From RGIG6353 sp964650465 (lineage in GTDB: Bacteria; Bacillota; Clostridia; Oscillospirales; SIG627), in assembly GCA_964650465.1 (NCBI GenBank), contig CAZYTA010000017.1:1-49872 (forward strand): a stretch of 49,872 nucleotides of DNA, written 5' to 3'. Within the stretch, counting starts at the first letter, position 1, and every line of letters starts with the position of its first letter. The notes beneath the pieces were generated by a model. That model saw nothing but the letters and a program-made list of their open reading frames with translations. It had not been told where the DNA came from and ran no database searches. Of the stretch, positions 20,101 to 27,019 are shown piece after piece. Position numbers and translations under genes: made by a program.

Positions 20101-20714
20101 TCGCCTGTGTACTCTGTGTTATCTGCAACTGCATAGTACTTCTCGCCGTTGAGATAGTACTCAACCTCGTCGATTGCATAAACGGGATATGCAACCTCTT
20201 CAACGGTAACTGTCTTCTGTGTATCTGTGGTTATTGTCTTCTTTTCAATAACCTTTGCTTTTACAACATCGATACAAACAGTTACATCTGTAAGAGTAGC
20301 ATTCTTATAGCAACGAATGCCCTGGAATGCACCGTTGGAAGATATTGTCCACTTACCGGGAAGATAGGTGTCCTTTGTAGTGTTGTTAAATACATCGTCA
20401 GCAGCAGTAGCTCCGTCTGTCCAGAAGCTTGTCTTACCGGACTGTGCACCGTAAGTAAAGAAAGCTTCGGGCTCTGCATCTCCTGCTTTAATTCCATAGA
20501 CACCTGATGTAATAACAGTTGTGTCTGTAAGCTGTGTAAATTCGCCGTATGCATTGTTAGCAAAATCGTACTGGGCATATGTATACTCAATGCCGTCCTC
20601 GAGACCTGATACTGTACCGTCGAGTTCAAGTGAATAAGCCAGTGACGAAACTGCAAGAAGCATTACAAGAGCGAATGCAACTGCCGCAATGCGGCTGAGT
20701 TTCTTAAATGACAT
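14178..20714 (-). CDS. Giant secreted repeat protein, paralog 3
   Basis: This encodes 2178 residues from the ATG at 20714, with AGGAGG 7 nt upstream; a TTG two codons earlier is a poorer choice. The signal peptide is MSFKKLSRIAAVAFALVMLL with cleavage near S-S-L-A. Repeat markers DQVIPMTE, NEVIPMSL, TEIIPVDQ, AEIIPFED and DEILHVND occur near residues 240, 558, 900, 1378 and 1675. The third interval is about 140 residues longer because it holds two extra Ig- or FN3-like segments rich in valine, proline and glutamate (APVEPVAPEVYVAPVGDVYK). The C-terminal module has GTSLVLDGQIGLKVYM (about 1878) and GTSLILEDQVTIRHYF (about 2068) and ends VEYSK as in paralog 2. No enzyme motif, LPXTG or SLH domain is seen. 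Function unknown. Confidence 0.92.
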   Translation of the reverse strand: MSFKKLSRIAAVAFALVMLLAVSSLAYSLELDGTVSGLEDGIEYTYAQYDFANNAYGEFTQLTDTTVITSGVYGIKAGDAEPEAFFTYGAQSGKTSFWTDGATAADDVFNNTTKDTYLPGKWTISSNGAFQGIRCYKNATLTDVTVCIDVVKAKVIEKKTITTDTQKTVTVEEVAYPVYAIDEVEYYLNGEKYYAVADNTEYTGENAASATAVYLTEITWVGIEGEGNKSQESVYYYGFTNDQVIPMTELVKYSPKSLSAFTGGIPVADGHEKSEISPKVTYFAKKIGSDEVTEYTVKVTDYSTNGAFTVPAPAEVAADDYLVGFAIAPYDGLPDDYFTNLYADGAWNTETNGYFHQAMYTNSSNGVTVVAPTVDPTAPAGLAVVNGKVTGLQASKYYQYANVSINKNGTAIEYSTPATLTADTTVAGLVVVRETNPDASLWTNWTTEIFYAAGDGIGNIIHTTAGTTSGGVAKDFINVASSGGWSQTALPVYNEAKWTGANLSNSLAKNYGYDPLILGTTGGQGTFSYLNKTDATQLAAAQAQAKAHLDSIYYSYKYAANEVIPMSLFESFKFRVATRQGGQTTTGNPVYTKFTFKVITDDGQLVDRTVTKATGKFATTTHTVTAADFADTTGYIVGIIIHPYTTEDASILKYSNSAMVDYNIYHYLDGYSIVLPKADKPTGLYLDGNVIKGLDANQKYCWAYQYISDKSADTAVPAGSTELTGVTGLVAVMIAGDGASSKNSDPVLFYIPGDDDARATLGVISNSKAAYQSTSEWKAGVWTGLYMSWYDWNQITGTQTFLDQGAGVTAEQGQNLWLYQVTKEEAQARLDADEAKSIANGIPSSWANNNVTSNPARLQAAIDAHYTEDYETTKESEKAALQQTMADGFASRYMQYAYDETEIIPVDQLNEISFASNRRQGNLALYNVKSKVIFYVMQLDGTISEHSWTSGEFNITGNVVNQKITVDVQSIEGLPTEGYIVGVKYIPWSTMDASKIVYVMGTNDRVDASNVAYSFGQQQITMGYYTAPYTAYVIKTAAQAPAVEYAPNENCGYTVSVVEPNSTFVYEYQKEGDTEWTAFTKKFDAPEAAKYTVRVSGDTVIGTAETTVEVAPVEPVAPEVYVAPVGDVYKIKLMNYFGAYTYEYKLASATEWTKVAPGAKYFTLDTADSYVVRAGGITYDGYAETAFVTTAAPAAIEAITFDTDTVTLDANVAYEYAEFDMYGAGEYTAIPAGSTSFTFESAGLWAVRLAATETEPASVAKVFLVLGPLSDSKTIINTKSVTYANGTWYDKTANVTIDTVKIQAYSDRLNPEFVEGVWTGYKIGDLAYWNKDWQYALGVVSGCVNVSALGNKLTDGTMTQQEAKDFIATYGFRYKYEPAEIIPFEDMVSFTFTAGGRQGHIKADGVAYTKVIAHVATDYGFVEQRDILLQTNYAYATAVTKHTISATDFDDQSGYIVALEVIPYGYIPETTNLIVDGTTDSDWFVMLHSYQIDLPRVDKPVVSYNAETGLVEGLNASLTYKYAKYTVAGAGEATEVTGVTSLELGTGLWGIVTCTSSDENADSLVSYVHIGATLDTKSDIGTLKTYSNYTAYDYTANDVWEQGKWSGKDVSNHSSFGTYTLGTLGGHVTADTSKAFYTATQSGDAEALEAARATIVAQGNNVKFRYSYNDDEILHVNDLMNLGFSVARRMGSLNLGNVTCKVTFVVVGEDGNLKNYVWASDRYNSNTSTAFSVNPRFIENWPTEGYIVGFQINPWCDIDGTTVKYTYADGTTHYNTMANMTFKPDDYQLVTGDEVTETPVISFAPFNQVITVTNYNKFLKYAYSDDNGETWTEFSGNKFNATKASTNYIVKSLESLPYVESEASEAVTSSPVALVGTSLVLDGQIGLKVYMEVDIANVKDVQHYMTKVNNDFYDMRDQLAYGQGYRVGGGVNLSEGCSWATKIQLDKATGYYYFIIYLPAKDLDNTSFETDLGYWPAGSTGAQSERIQVSNVGLNFNKYITAAKELAAAGDEEFVKALELVETLETYANYADNYFNKGDDAAYASTASTEGVEVATRTNATLEGVAFYGTSLILEDQVTIRHYFTVEDLDAFTAAYDVAGMYGIKGDYIYFDIADIPAQEIGTVQTLTIADLEGNTVYEVNYSVANYIVDMMNDDDANLVSLVNAMYDYYLAAVEYSK

Positions 20715-20882
20715 AATCAATCCTCCTAAAATATTTTTTGTGTACGTTCAATGCTAAAATCAACATAAGCAGCTCAAGCATTTTGATACTCTGCCTTTGG
20801 ACAGAGTGCGATACATCAGGGTGCTTGCCGCCCCTGTCAACTCCAACACACGAACATACAAGTTGGCTATTATGCTATATTA
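20715..20882 (-). ncRNA. Candidate structured leader RNA of paralog 3
   Basis: P1 pairs TGTATGTTC (20852-20860) with GAACGTACA (20741-20749), 9 pairs including one G-U. P2 pairs AAGCA (20822-20826) with TGCTT (20776-20780). P3 pairs ACTCTG (20802-20807) with CAGAGT (20788-20793). CCCTGATGTATC (20810-20821) sits between P2 and P3. The Shine-Dalgarno (20722-20727) lies outside P1. Together with the two sister leaders this gives three examples with sequence change and pairing kept in P1 and P3. Confidence 0.6.
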
Positions 20883-20911
20883 AATATACCCTTTTCAAGA
20901 GTTAAAGTCAA
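20883..20911 (-). promoter_or_regulatory. Sigma-A type promoter of paralog 3
   Basis: -35 TTGACT (20906-20911), 17-bp spacer, -10 TATATT (20883-20888) on the minus strand. It is followed by TAATATAGCATAATAGC, as in the sister promoters. Confidence 0.8.
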
Positions 20912-21296
20912 GTAAATTTGCCGAGAGTTTTTTGTTTTTTGGGCTTAAATTTTAACAAAAATTTCTTTTGGTTTTTGTGCTGTTTTTTTCTTACAGAAAA
21001 CGCAAAAAAAGAAAAATATCAACAAGTTGTGCATGCAAGAAAGTTTTTAAATAAAAAGCATACAACACCTTGATTTTGTGTTTTTTTCTGAAAATCTCCA
21101 TGCAACACCGGCAATTCTCACATATAACTATATAGCCGAACGAGGCAACGGCAAGGCTGATTTGCCGATTTTTTCCTAAAAAAGCGGAGAGCCTCCGCTG
21201 GCAATGCTCGCCTATCGCTACCAATGTATAAAACGAAGCAAAGTAATACGGCGAGGTTGATTTAATGCAATTTTCTAGGATATAAAGAAAGAATGA
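20912..21296. repeat. Intergenic stretch with one dispersed repeat element
   Basis: No gene is supported. The A+T-rich part to about 21180 shows nothing I recognise. From 21181 to 21274 lies an element with a GCGGAG-AGC-CTCCGC hairpin and a second long-range pairing CTCGCC/GGCGAG, ending GGTTGATTTAATGCAATTTT. Related copies lie at 6327, 37139 (inverted) and 49694. Confidence 0.7.
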
Positions 21297-21331
21297 GGCT
21301 GTAAAAAACTCAAACAGAGTTTTTTACAGCC
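21297..21331 (-). terminator. Terminator at the end of the purine cluster
   Basis: A perfect 15-bp inverted repeat, GGCTGTAAAAAACTC with GAGTTTTTTACAGCC around a 5-nt loop, lies just past the stop codon of the small membrane gene. The minus-strand RNA continues into a U-rich stretch. Confidence 0.8.
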
Positions 21332-21339
21332 CCATACTA

Positions 21340-21672
21340 TCAGTTTCTTTTTTTGATAGCACTTCTTATCTTTTCATGTAAATGCTTCAATTTTCCAAGA
21401 GTTCTTTCATCATTCGGAAAGAAAGAACGCAACAATGCTATGGCTATTGCAATAGTAACAAGCTTCTCGGGAGATACAGGAAGCCACAAAAACGCAAGAT
21501 ATGCCCCTGAAACGGTTACCATCCAAGATATTCCAAACACTGTGCCCACTGCAAACATAACATATGACCAACCGTTTGTAATGAGCCATGCAACACCCAG
21601 ACACAAAAGTAATCTGGGATTAAGGAGACATTCCCACAGCATTTTTAATGTTGCTTTAATTTTTTCTTTCAT
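21340..21672 (-). CDS. Small membrane protein of unknown function
   Basis: A 110-residue protein with a basic N-terminus (MKEKIKATLKMLWECLLNPR), about three hydrophobic segments between residues 20 and 85, and a basic C-terminal tail (KHLHEKIRSAIKKRN). It most likely sits in the membrane with both ends inside. It is the last gene on the strand before a strong terminator and begins 57 bp after the purL stop, so it is probably the distal gene of the purine transcript. The ribosome site is weak. Small proteins of this kind are, to my recollection, seen in other Clostridia without a known role. Any link to purine metabolism is only positional. Confidence 0.7.
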   Translation of the reverse strand: MKEKIKATLKMLWECLLNPRLLLCLGVAWLITNGWSYVMFAVGTVFGISWMVTVSGAYLAFLWLPVSPEKLVTIAIAIALLRSFFPNDERTLGKLKHLHEKIRSAIKKRN

Positions 21673-21729
21673 TTTTCAAAATTATCTTTTTCGTTTCCTA
21701 AGAAATCCTCTAAATTAAACTTGCCGTTT

Positions 21730-24700
21730 TTACTTGTAATACTTAACAGCCGAGTCAAACAGCTTCATATCGTAGTTGCCGGGTACATTCTTGTAAAGAC
21801 CGTCGCCAATACGTTCAGCGTGACCCATTTTACCGATAACACGTCCGTCGGGAGAAAGGATACCCTCTATTGCCTGCGCAGAGCCGTTGGGATTGAAATC
21901 GATGTCCATAGTAGGCTTTCCTTCTGCATCGCAATACTGGGTCGCTATCTGTCCGTTTGCAGCAAGTGTTCTGATAAGCTCGTCCGACGCAAGGAAGCGT
22001 CCCTCTCCGTGCGAAATAGGCACGTTATAAACCTCACCTACCTCAACTCCCGTAAGCCAAGGAGACTTGTTGGAGGCAACTCTTACTCTTACTATTCTGG
22101 ACTGGTGTCTTGATATTATGTTGCCCGCAAGTGTGGGGAGTGATACAGAAGGCTCAAGTATCTGTCCGAAAGGAACAAGTCCCAGCTTGATAAGCGCCTG
22201 GAAACCGTTACAGATACCGCACATAAGACCGTCTCGAAGCTCAAGAAGGCTCTTAACCTCATCACTTATCTCGCCGTTGCGGAAGAAAGCGGTAATAAAT
22301 TTACCTGAACCGTCAGGCTCGTCACCGCCTGAGAAGCCGCCGGGTATAAATATTATCTGTGAATTCGCCGCCGATAAAGCGAAGCGATGCACGGAATCGG
22401 CAATTCCCTGAGATGTAAGGTTATTAATTACAAATATCTCGGGCTGGGCACCTGCCTCACGCATTGCTCTCGCACTGTCATATTCGCAGTTTGTACCGGG
22501 GAATACGGGGATAAGCACACGGGGAAGAGGTGCGCCGTTCTTGGCTTTGTATGTATTAGATGCCTTGTGGCTGAACACCTCGGGAACATAATCACCGTTA
22601 GCCGCCTTTGTCGGATATACCTTTTCAAGCTTGGAATTATATATATCCATAAGAGCATCCAAAGCAAGAGCTTCGCCGCCAAAGGATATGCTCTTTTCTT
22701 CTACAGTTTCACCAAGGACACAATCCTCTGTTGTTACACCGTCTGCAAGCTCAACAATAAATGTGCCGTATCCGTAGCCGAACAGCTTGTCAAGAGAGAT
22801 GCCATCGGCAAACTTAAAGCCGATGGAGTTACCCATTGACATCTTGAGTATTGCTTCAGCAACACCGCCGTAGCCAAGAGTTCTGACAGCAACCGCTTTT
22901 TTGCTGCGGATAAGGTCGGTTACTCTTGCAAACACCTTTTTGAGGGAATCGGGATTGGGGAGAAGACCGTCATCGTAAACAGGAGCAATTACAGCAACCT
23001 TGTGAGCTGCGCCCTTGAACTCTGAGGTAATAACATCATCGGTTTTACCCACAGTAACAGCAAAAGACACAAGTGTCGGGGGGACGTCTATCTTTTCAAA
23101 CGAACCGCTCATGGAGTCCTTGCCGCCGATAGAAGCAATCTCAAAATCCATCTGTGCCTTGAAAGCACCAAGGAGTGCCGCCATAGGCTTGCCCCAGCGC
23201 TTGGGGTCGCGAAGAGGCTTCTCAAAATATTCCTGATATGTAAAATAAGTGTCATCCGAAATATCGCCGCCTGTTGCAACAAGCTTAGCCAGTGATTCGA
23301 TTACAGCGATATAAGCACCGTGATAGGGGCTCTTTTCACTGATATAGGGATTATATCCCCATGAAAGGAAGGAAACGTCATCGGTCTTTCCGGTCTCAAC
23401 GGGTATCTTGTTTACCATTGCCTGTGAAGGAGTGAGCTGATTTTTGCCGCCAAAGGGCATCATAACAGTTCCTGCACCGATAGTTGAGTCAAAGCGTTCA
23501 ACAAGACCTCTTCTCGAACATACAAGAAGGTCCTGTGCTGTTGCCTTCATGCCCTCGGTAAAGCTGTCATAAACAGGCTTTGTGTGAAGGGCAGGCTTTG
23601 CAACCTTTACATTGATATGCTTGGGAGCGCCGTTGGAGTTGAGGAATTCTCTTGAGATATTGACTATCTTCTTTCCTCTCCAGCTCATAACAAGTCTGGG
23701 CTCCTCCGTTACCTTTGCTACAACCGTAGCTTCAAGGTTTTCCATGCCTGCAAGCTCCATAAATCTGTCAGCATCCTCAGGGGCAACAACCACCGCCATA
23801 CGCTCCTGCGATTCTGAAATTGCAAGCTCTGTACCGTCAAGACCGTCATATTTCTTGGTTACTCTGTCAAGGTTGATATTAAGACCGTCAGCAAGCTCGC
23901 CGATAGCAACGGATACACCGCCTGCACCGAAGTCGTTACATCTCTTGATAAGCTTTGAAGCCTCGGCGTTGCGGAAAAGTCGCTGGAGCTTTCTTTCCTC
24001 GGGCGCATTACCCTTCTGCACCTCTGCTCCGCAAGAGCCGAGGGAGGACTCTGTATGGGATTTTGACGAGCCTGTTGCACCGCCGATTCCGTCTCTGCCC
24101 GTTCTTCCGCCCAGAAGTATTACTACATCATCGGGAGCAGGGCACTCACGTCTGACATTCTCCTGGGGTGCGGCGCCAAGCACCGCGCCTATTTCCATGT
24201 GCTTTGCCACATAGCCGGGATGATAGATTTCATCAACCTGGCAGGTAGCAAGACCTATCTGGTTACCGTATGATGAGTAGCCCTGTGTAGCTGTGGTTAC
24301 AAGCTTTCTCTGAGGAAGCTTGCCGGGGAGTGTATCCTCAACAGCGCCTGTGGGGTCGGAAGCACCTGTTACACGCATTGCGGCATATACATATGAACGT
24401 CCCGAAAGAGGGTCACGGATAGCACCGCCGATACAGGTAGCCGCACCGCCGAAGGGCTCGATTTCTGTGGGGTGGTTATGGGTTTCGTTCTTGAAGAGAA
24501 GGAGCCAATCCTGTTCCTCTCCGTCAACCGTTACCTTTATCTTTACTGTACAGGCATTGATTTCGTCCGAGCGGTCCATCTTGTCAAGCTTACCTGCTTT
24601 GGAAAGAGCCTTTCCTGCAACAGTAGCAAGGTCCATGAGACACACAGGCTTCTTTGTGCCTATATCTTCACGTGTCTTTATGTAAGCCTTATAGGTTTCC

Positions 24701-25425
24701 TCTATTACTTCATCCTCAAATTCAGCCGAATCGATATTTGTGAGGAAGGTGGTGTGACGGCAGTGGTCCGACCAATAGGTATCTATCATTCTGATTTCAG
24801 TGATAGTGGGGTCTCTGCCCTCATCTCTGAAGTACTGCTGAAGGAAAAGTATATCGTTGTCGTCCATTGCCAGACCGTGACTCACAAGAAAATCATGAAG
24901 TCCTTCAACATCAAGCTCACAGAAGCCGTTAAGTATTTCTACATCTGCAGGCTCGTCCGCAACATTATCGAGACTATCAACAGTTTCAAGCCCTGCCTCG
25001 CGGCATTCAACGGGGTTTATTACATACTTCTTTACTCTTGCAAGCACCTCGTCGGTAATATTGCCCGAAAGTATATACACCTTTGCCGTACGCACAGTAG
25101 GTCTGTCACCCTTTGAAATTATCTGTATGCACTGTGCCGCAGAATCTGCCCTCTGGTCGAACTGACCGGGAAGGTATTCAACTCCGAAAGCAATTCCGCC
25201 CTTAGTCTCAAGCTCGGTATATGTATCATCAAGCTGAGGCTCTGAAAAAACAGTATTTACAGATTTGTCAAAAAGCTTTTTTTCAATTCCCGAAACATCA
25301 TATCGGTTTACTATTCTGACATCCTCTACTTCTTTAAGTCCTACAAAATTCTGAAGGTCACGAAGCAAAGCCTTCGCCTCATGAGCCTCATTTTTCTTTT
25401 TTTCAACATAAATACGGTAAACCAT
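21730..25425 (-). CDS. purL: Phosphoribosylformylglycinamidine synthase, single-chain PurL with glutaminase domain
   Basis: This 1231-residue protein makes FGAM from FGAR, ATP and glutamine, the fourth step to IMP. The length and the C-terminal class I glutaminase domain show the large single-chain form rather than separate PurS, PurL and PurQ. The nucleophile lies in CGICNGFQA (Cys1072), the catalytic His in ISHGEGRF, and the glutaminase starts near PRVLIPVFPGTNCEYD. The synthetase part has YWSDHCRHTTF, ETHNHPTEIEPFGGAATCIGG and GLATCQVDEIYHPGY blocks typical of PurL. AGGAG lies 8 nt before the start. It follows purD by 323 bp of repeat-rich DNA that includes a CAAGGGCGGAGCCCTTG hairpin, so it may have partly separate expression. 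Confidence 0.97.
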   Translation of the reverse strand: MVYRIYVEKKKNEAHEAKALLRDLQNFVGLKEVEDVRIVNRYDVSGIEKKLFDKSVNTVFSEPQLDDTYTELETKGGIAFGVEYLPGQFDQRADSAAQCIQIISKGDRPTVRTAKVYILSGNITDEVLARVKKYVINPVECREAGLETVDSLDNVADEPADVEILNGFCELDVEGLHDFLVSHGLAMDDNDILFLQQYFRDEGRDPTITEIRMIDTYWSDHCRHTTFLTNIDSAEFEDEVIEETYKAYIKTREDIGTKKPVCLMDLATVAGKALSKAGKLDKMDRSDEINACTVKIKVTVDGEEQDWLLLFKNETHNHPTEIEPFGGAATCIGGAIRDPLSGRSYVYAAMRVTGASDPTGAVEDTLPGKLPQRKLVTTATQGYSSYGNQIGLATCQVDEIYHPGYVAKHMEIGAVLGAAPQENVRRECPAPDDVVILLGGRTGRDGIGGATGSSKSHTESSLGSCGAEVQKGNAPEERKLQRLFRNAEASKLIKRCNDFGAGGVSVAIGELADGLNINLDRVTKKYDGLDGTELAISESQERMAVVVAPEDADRFMELAGMENLEATVVAKVTEEPRLVMSWRGKKIVNISREFLNSNGAPKHINVKVAKPALHTKPVYDSFTEGMKATAQDLLVCSRRGLVERFDSTIGAGTVMMPFGGKNQLTPSQAMVNKIPVETGKTDDVSFLSWGYNPYISEKSPYHGAYIAVIESLAKLVATGGDISDDTYFTYQEYFEKPLRDPKRWGKPMAALLGAFKAQMDFEIASIGGKDSMSGSFEKIDVPPTLVSFAVTVGKTDDVITSEFKGAAHKVAVIAPVYDDGLLPNPDSLKKVFARVTDLIRSKKAVAVRTLGYGGVAEAILKMSMGNSIGFKFADGISLDKLFGYGYGTFIVELADGVTTEDCVLGETVEEKSISFGGEALALDALMDIYNSKLEKVYPTKAANGDYVPEVFSHKASNTYKAKNGAPLPRVLIPVFPGTNCEYDSARAMREAGAQPEIFVINNLTSQGIADSVHRFALSAANSQIIFIPGGFSGGDEPDGSGKFITAFFRNGEISDEVKSLLELRDGLMCGICNGFQALIKLGLVPFGQILEPSVSLPTLAGNIISRHQSRIVRVRVASNKSPWLTGVEVGEVYNVPISHGEGRFLASDELIRTLAANGQIATQYCDAEGKPTMDIDFNPNGSAQAIEGILSPDGRVIGKMGHAERIGDGLYKNVPGNYDMKLFDSAVKYYK

Positions 25426-25748
25426 ATTTTAAACTCCTAAATGATATTATATCAAGGGCTCCGCCCTTGTTTAATGAATGATGAATAATTTTGGTTGAAA
25501 ACCTTCGGTTTTCTTCCGTTGGTTATATACGGCGGGAGCAAGCCCCCGCCCTACAGTAAGATATTGTAAAAGGTCTACTGTAGAGGAGCCGTCTCGGCTC
25601 CCGTTGCCATGCAACAAATTCGCACATTACCACCGTCTGCAATTTTTTCTGCACAGCGAAGCACCTGCAGAAATCCATTAATGGCAGATTTGCCAAGCTT
25701 ATCAACCATACCTCTTCACTGTTCACTGCATAACGGCTCCGCCGTATT
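25426..25748. repeat. Dispersed repeat module between purD and purL (copy A)
   Basis: No gene is supported. Read on the minus strand, the segment after the purD stop has a GTGAACAGTGAAGAG run, a block ending in CTGCAGGTGCTTCGCTGTGC, a GGAGCCGAGACGGCTCC hairpin with TACAGTAGAC, and a GGCGGGGGCTTGCTCCCGCC hairpin. The same order appears after purE (34911-35180) and, shortened, after purF (32440-32550). The CAAGGGCGGAGCCCTTG hairpin near 25455-25472 precedes purL. Confidence 0.8.
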
Positions 25749-27008
25749 CTACGCCTTCAGCGCCTTTTGTCCTATATCTTTACGGTAAAAGTCATTTTCA
25801 AAATGAACCTTTTTGCTTGCTTCATATGCCGCATCAATTGCACACTTGAGACAAGCGCCCTTTGCCACAACACCAAGCACTCTGCCGCCCGAGGTAACAA
25901 CCTTACCGTCAGAAGGCTTTGCACCGGCATAGTAAACAAAAGCATCACCCATATCATCCTCGGTTATCTCAAAGCCCGAATCATACTTTTCGGGATAGCC
26001 CTTTGAAGCGTGTACCACACAGCAAGCCGCGCCGTCGGAGAATTTTACCTCCATCTCCGAAAGTCTTTCTTCGCTGACAGCCATCATAACCTCAAGAAGA
26101 TCGCTTTCCATCAAAGGAAGAACCACCTGTGTCTCGGGGTCTCCGAAACGGCAATTGTACTCAATTACCTTGGGCCCCTTGGGTGTAAGCATAAGTCCGA
26201 AGTAAAGACAGCCCTTGAAGGTTCTTCCCTCGGCGTTCATTGCATTCATTGTAGGAAGGAATATCTTTTCCATACACTCTTTGGCAACAGCCTCTGTATA
26301 ATAGGGGTTGGGAGCTATTGTACCCATACCGCCTGTATTGAGTCCCTTGTCGCCGTCAAGTGCTCTCTTGTGGTCCATAGATGAAACCATGGGAACAACC
26401 GTCTTGCCGTCGGTAAAGGAAAGCACGGAAACCTCAGGTCCTGTGAGAAATTCCTCTATCACCACTCTGCTTCCGCTCTTTCCGAAAGCACCCTCGCTCA
26501 TCATCATTACAAGTGCGCGCTCTGCATCCTCAAGCGTTTCAGCAATTATAACACCCTTACCCAGCGCAAGACCGTCTGCCTTTATAACAATGGGCATTTC
26601 CTTTGTTCTCACATAGGATATCGCCTTTTCAAGGTCATCAAAGGTCTCATACTCTGCTGTGGGAATATTATATTTCTTCATAAGATTTTTTGAGAATATT
26701 TTACTTCCCTCTATTTCTGCTGCAGCCGCCTTCGGGCCAAAGCAAGGAATTCCAAGCGCCTCCAGTCGGTCTACAGCACCGAGCACAAGGGGGTCATCGG
26801 GTGCAACTACGGCAAAATCAGGCTTGTTCGCCTTTGCAAATTCAGCAATGGCATCAATATCTTTTGCACCGATATTCACGCATTCAGCATCCTTAGCAAT
26901 GCCGCCGTTTCCCGGCAACGCCCAGATATGCTCTGCTTTTTTGTTTTCCAGAAGCTTTTTAATTATGGCGTGCTCTCTGCCGCCTCCGCCTACTACAAGT
27001 ATCTTCAT
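25749..27008 (-). CDS. purD: Phosphoribosylamine-glycine ligase
   Basis: A 419-residue ATP-grasp enzyme joining glycine to phosphoribosylamine to give GAR, step two of the pathway. The N-terminus MKILVVGGGGREHAI, the GPKAAAAEIEGSKIFSK segment, GGMGTIAPNP and the metal-binding NCRFGDPETQ are all characteristic. The length matches the family (about 420). It starts 11 bp after the AICAR transformylase stop and is certainly co-transcribed with it. Confidence 0.97.
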   Translation of the reverse strand: MKILVVGGGGREHAIIKKLLENKKAEHIWALPGNGGIAKDAECVNIGAKDIDAIAEFAKANKPDFAVVAPDDPLVLGAVDRLEALGIPCFGPKAAAAEIEGSKIFSKNLMKKYNIPTAEYETFDDLEKAISYVRTKEMPIVIKADGLALGKGVIIAETLEDAERALVMMMSEGAFGKSGSRVVIEEFLTGPEVSVLSFTDGKTVVPMVSSMDHKRALDGDKGLNTGGMGTIAPNPYYTEAVAKECMEKIFLPTMNAMNAEGRTFKGCLYFGLMLTPKGPKVIEYNCRFGDPETQVVLPLMESDLLEVMMAVSEERLSEMEVKFSDGAACCVVHASKGYPEKYDSGFEITEDDMGDAFVYYAGAKPSDGKVVTSGGRVLGVVAKGACLKCAIDAAYEASKKVHFENDFYRKDIGQKALKA

Positions 27009-27019
27009 TTAATATCTCC

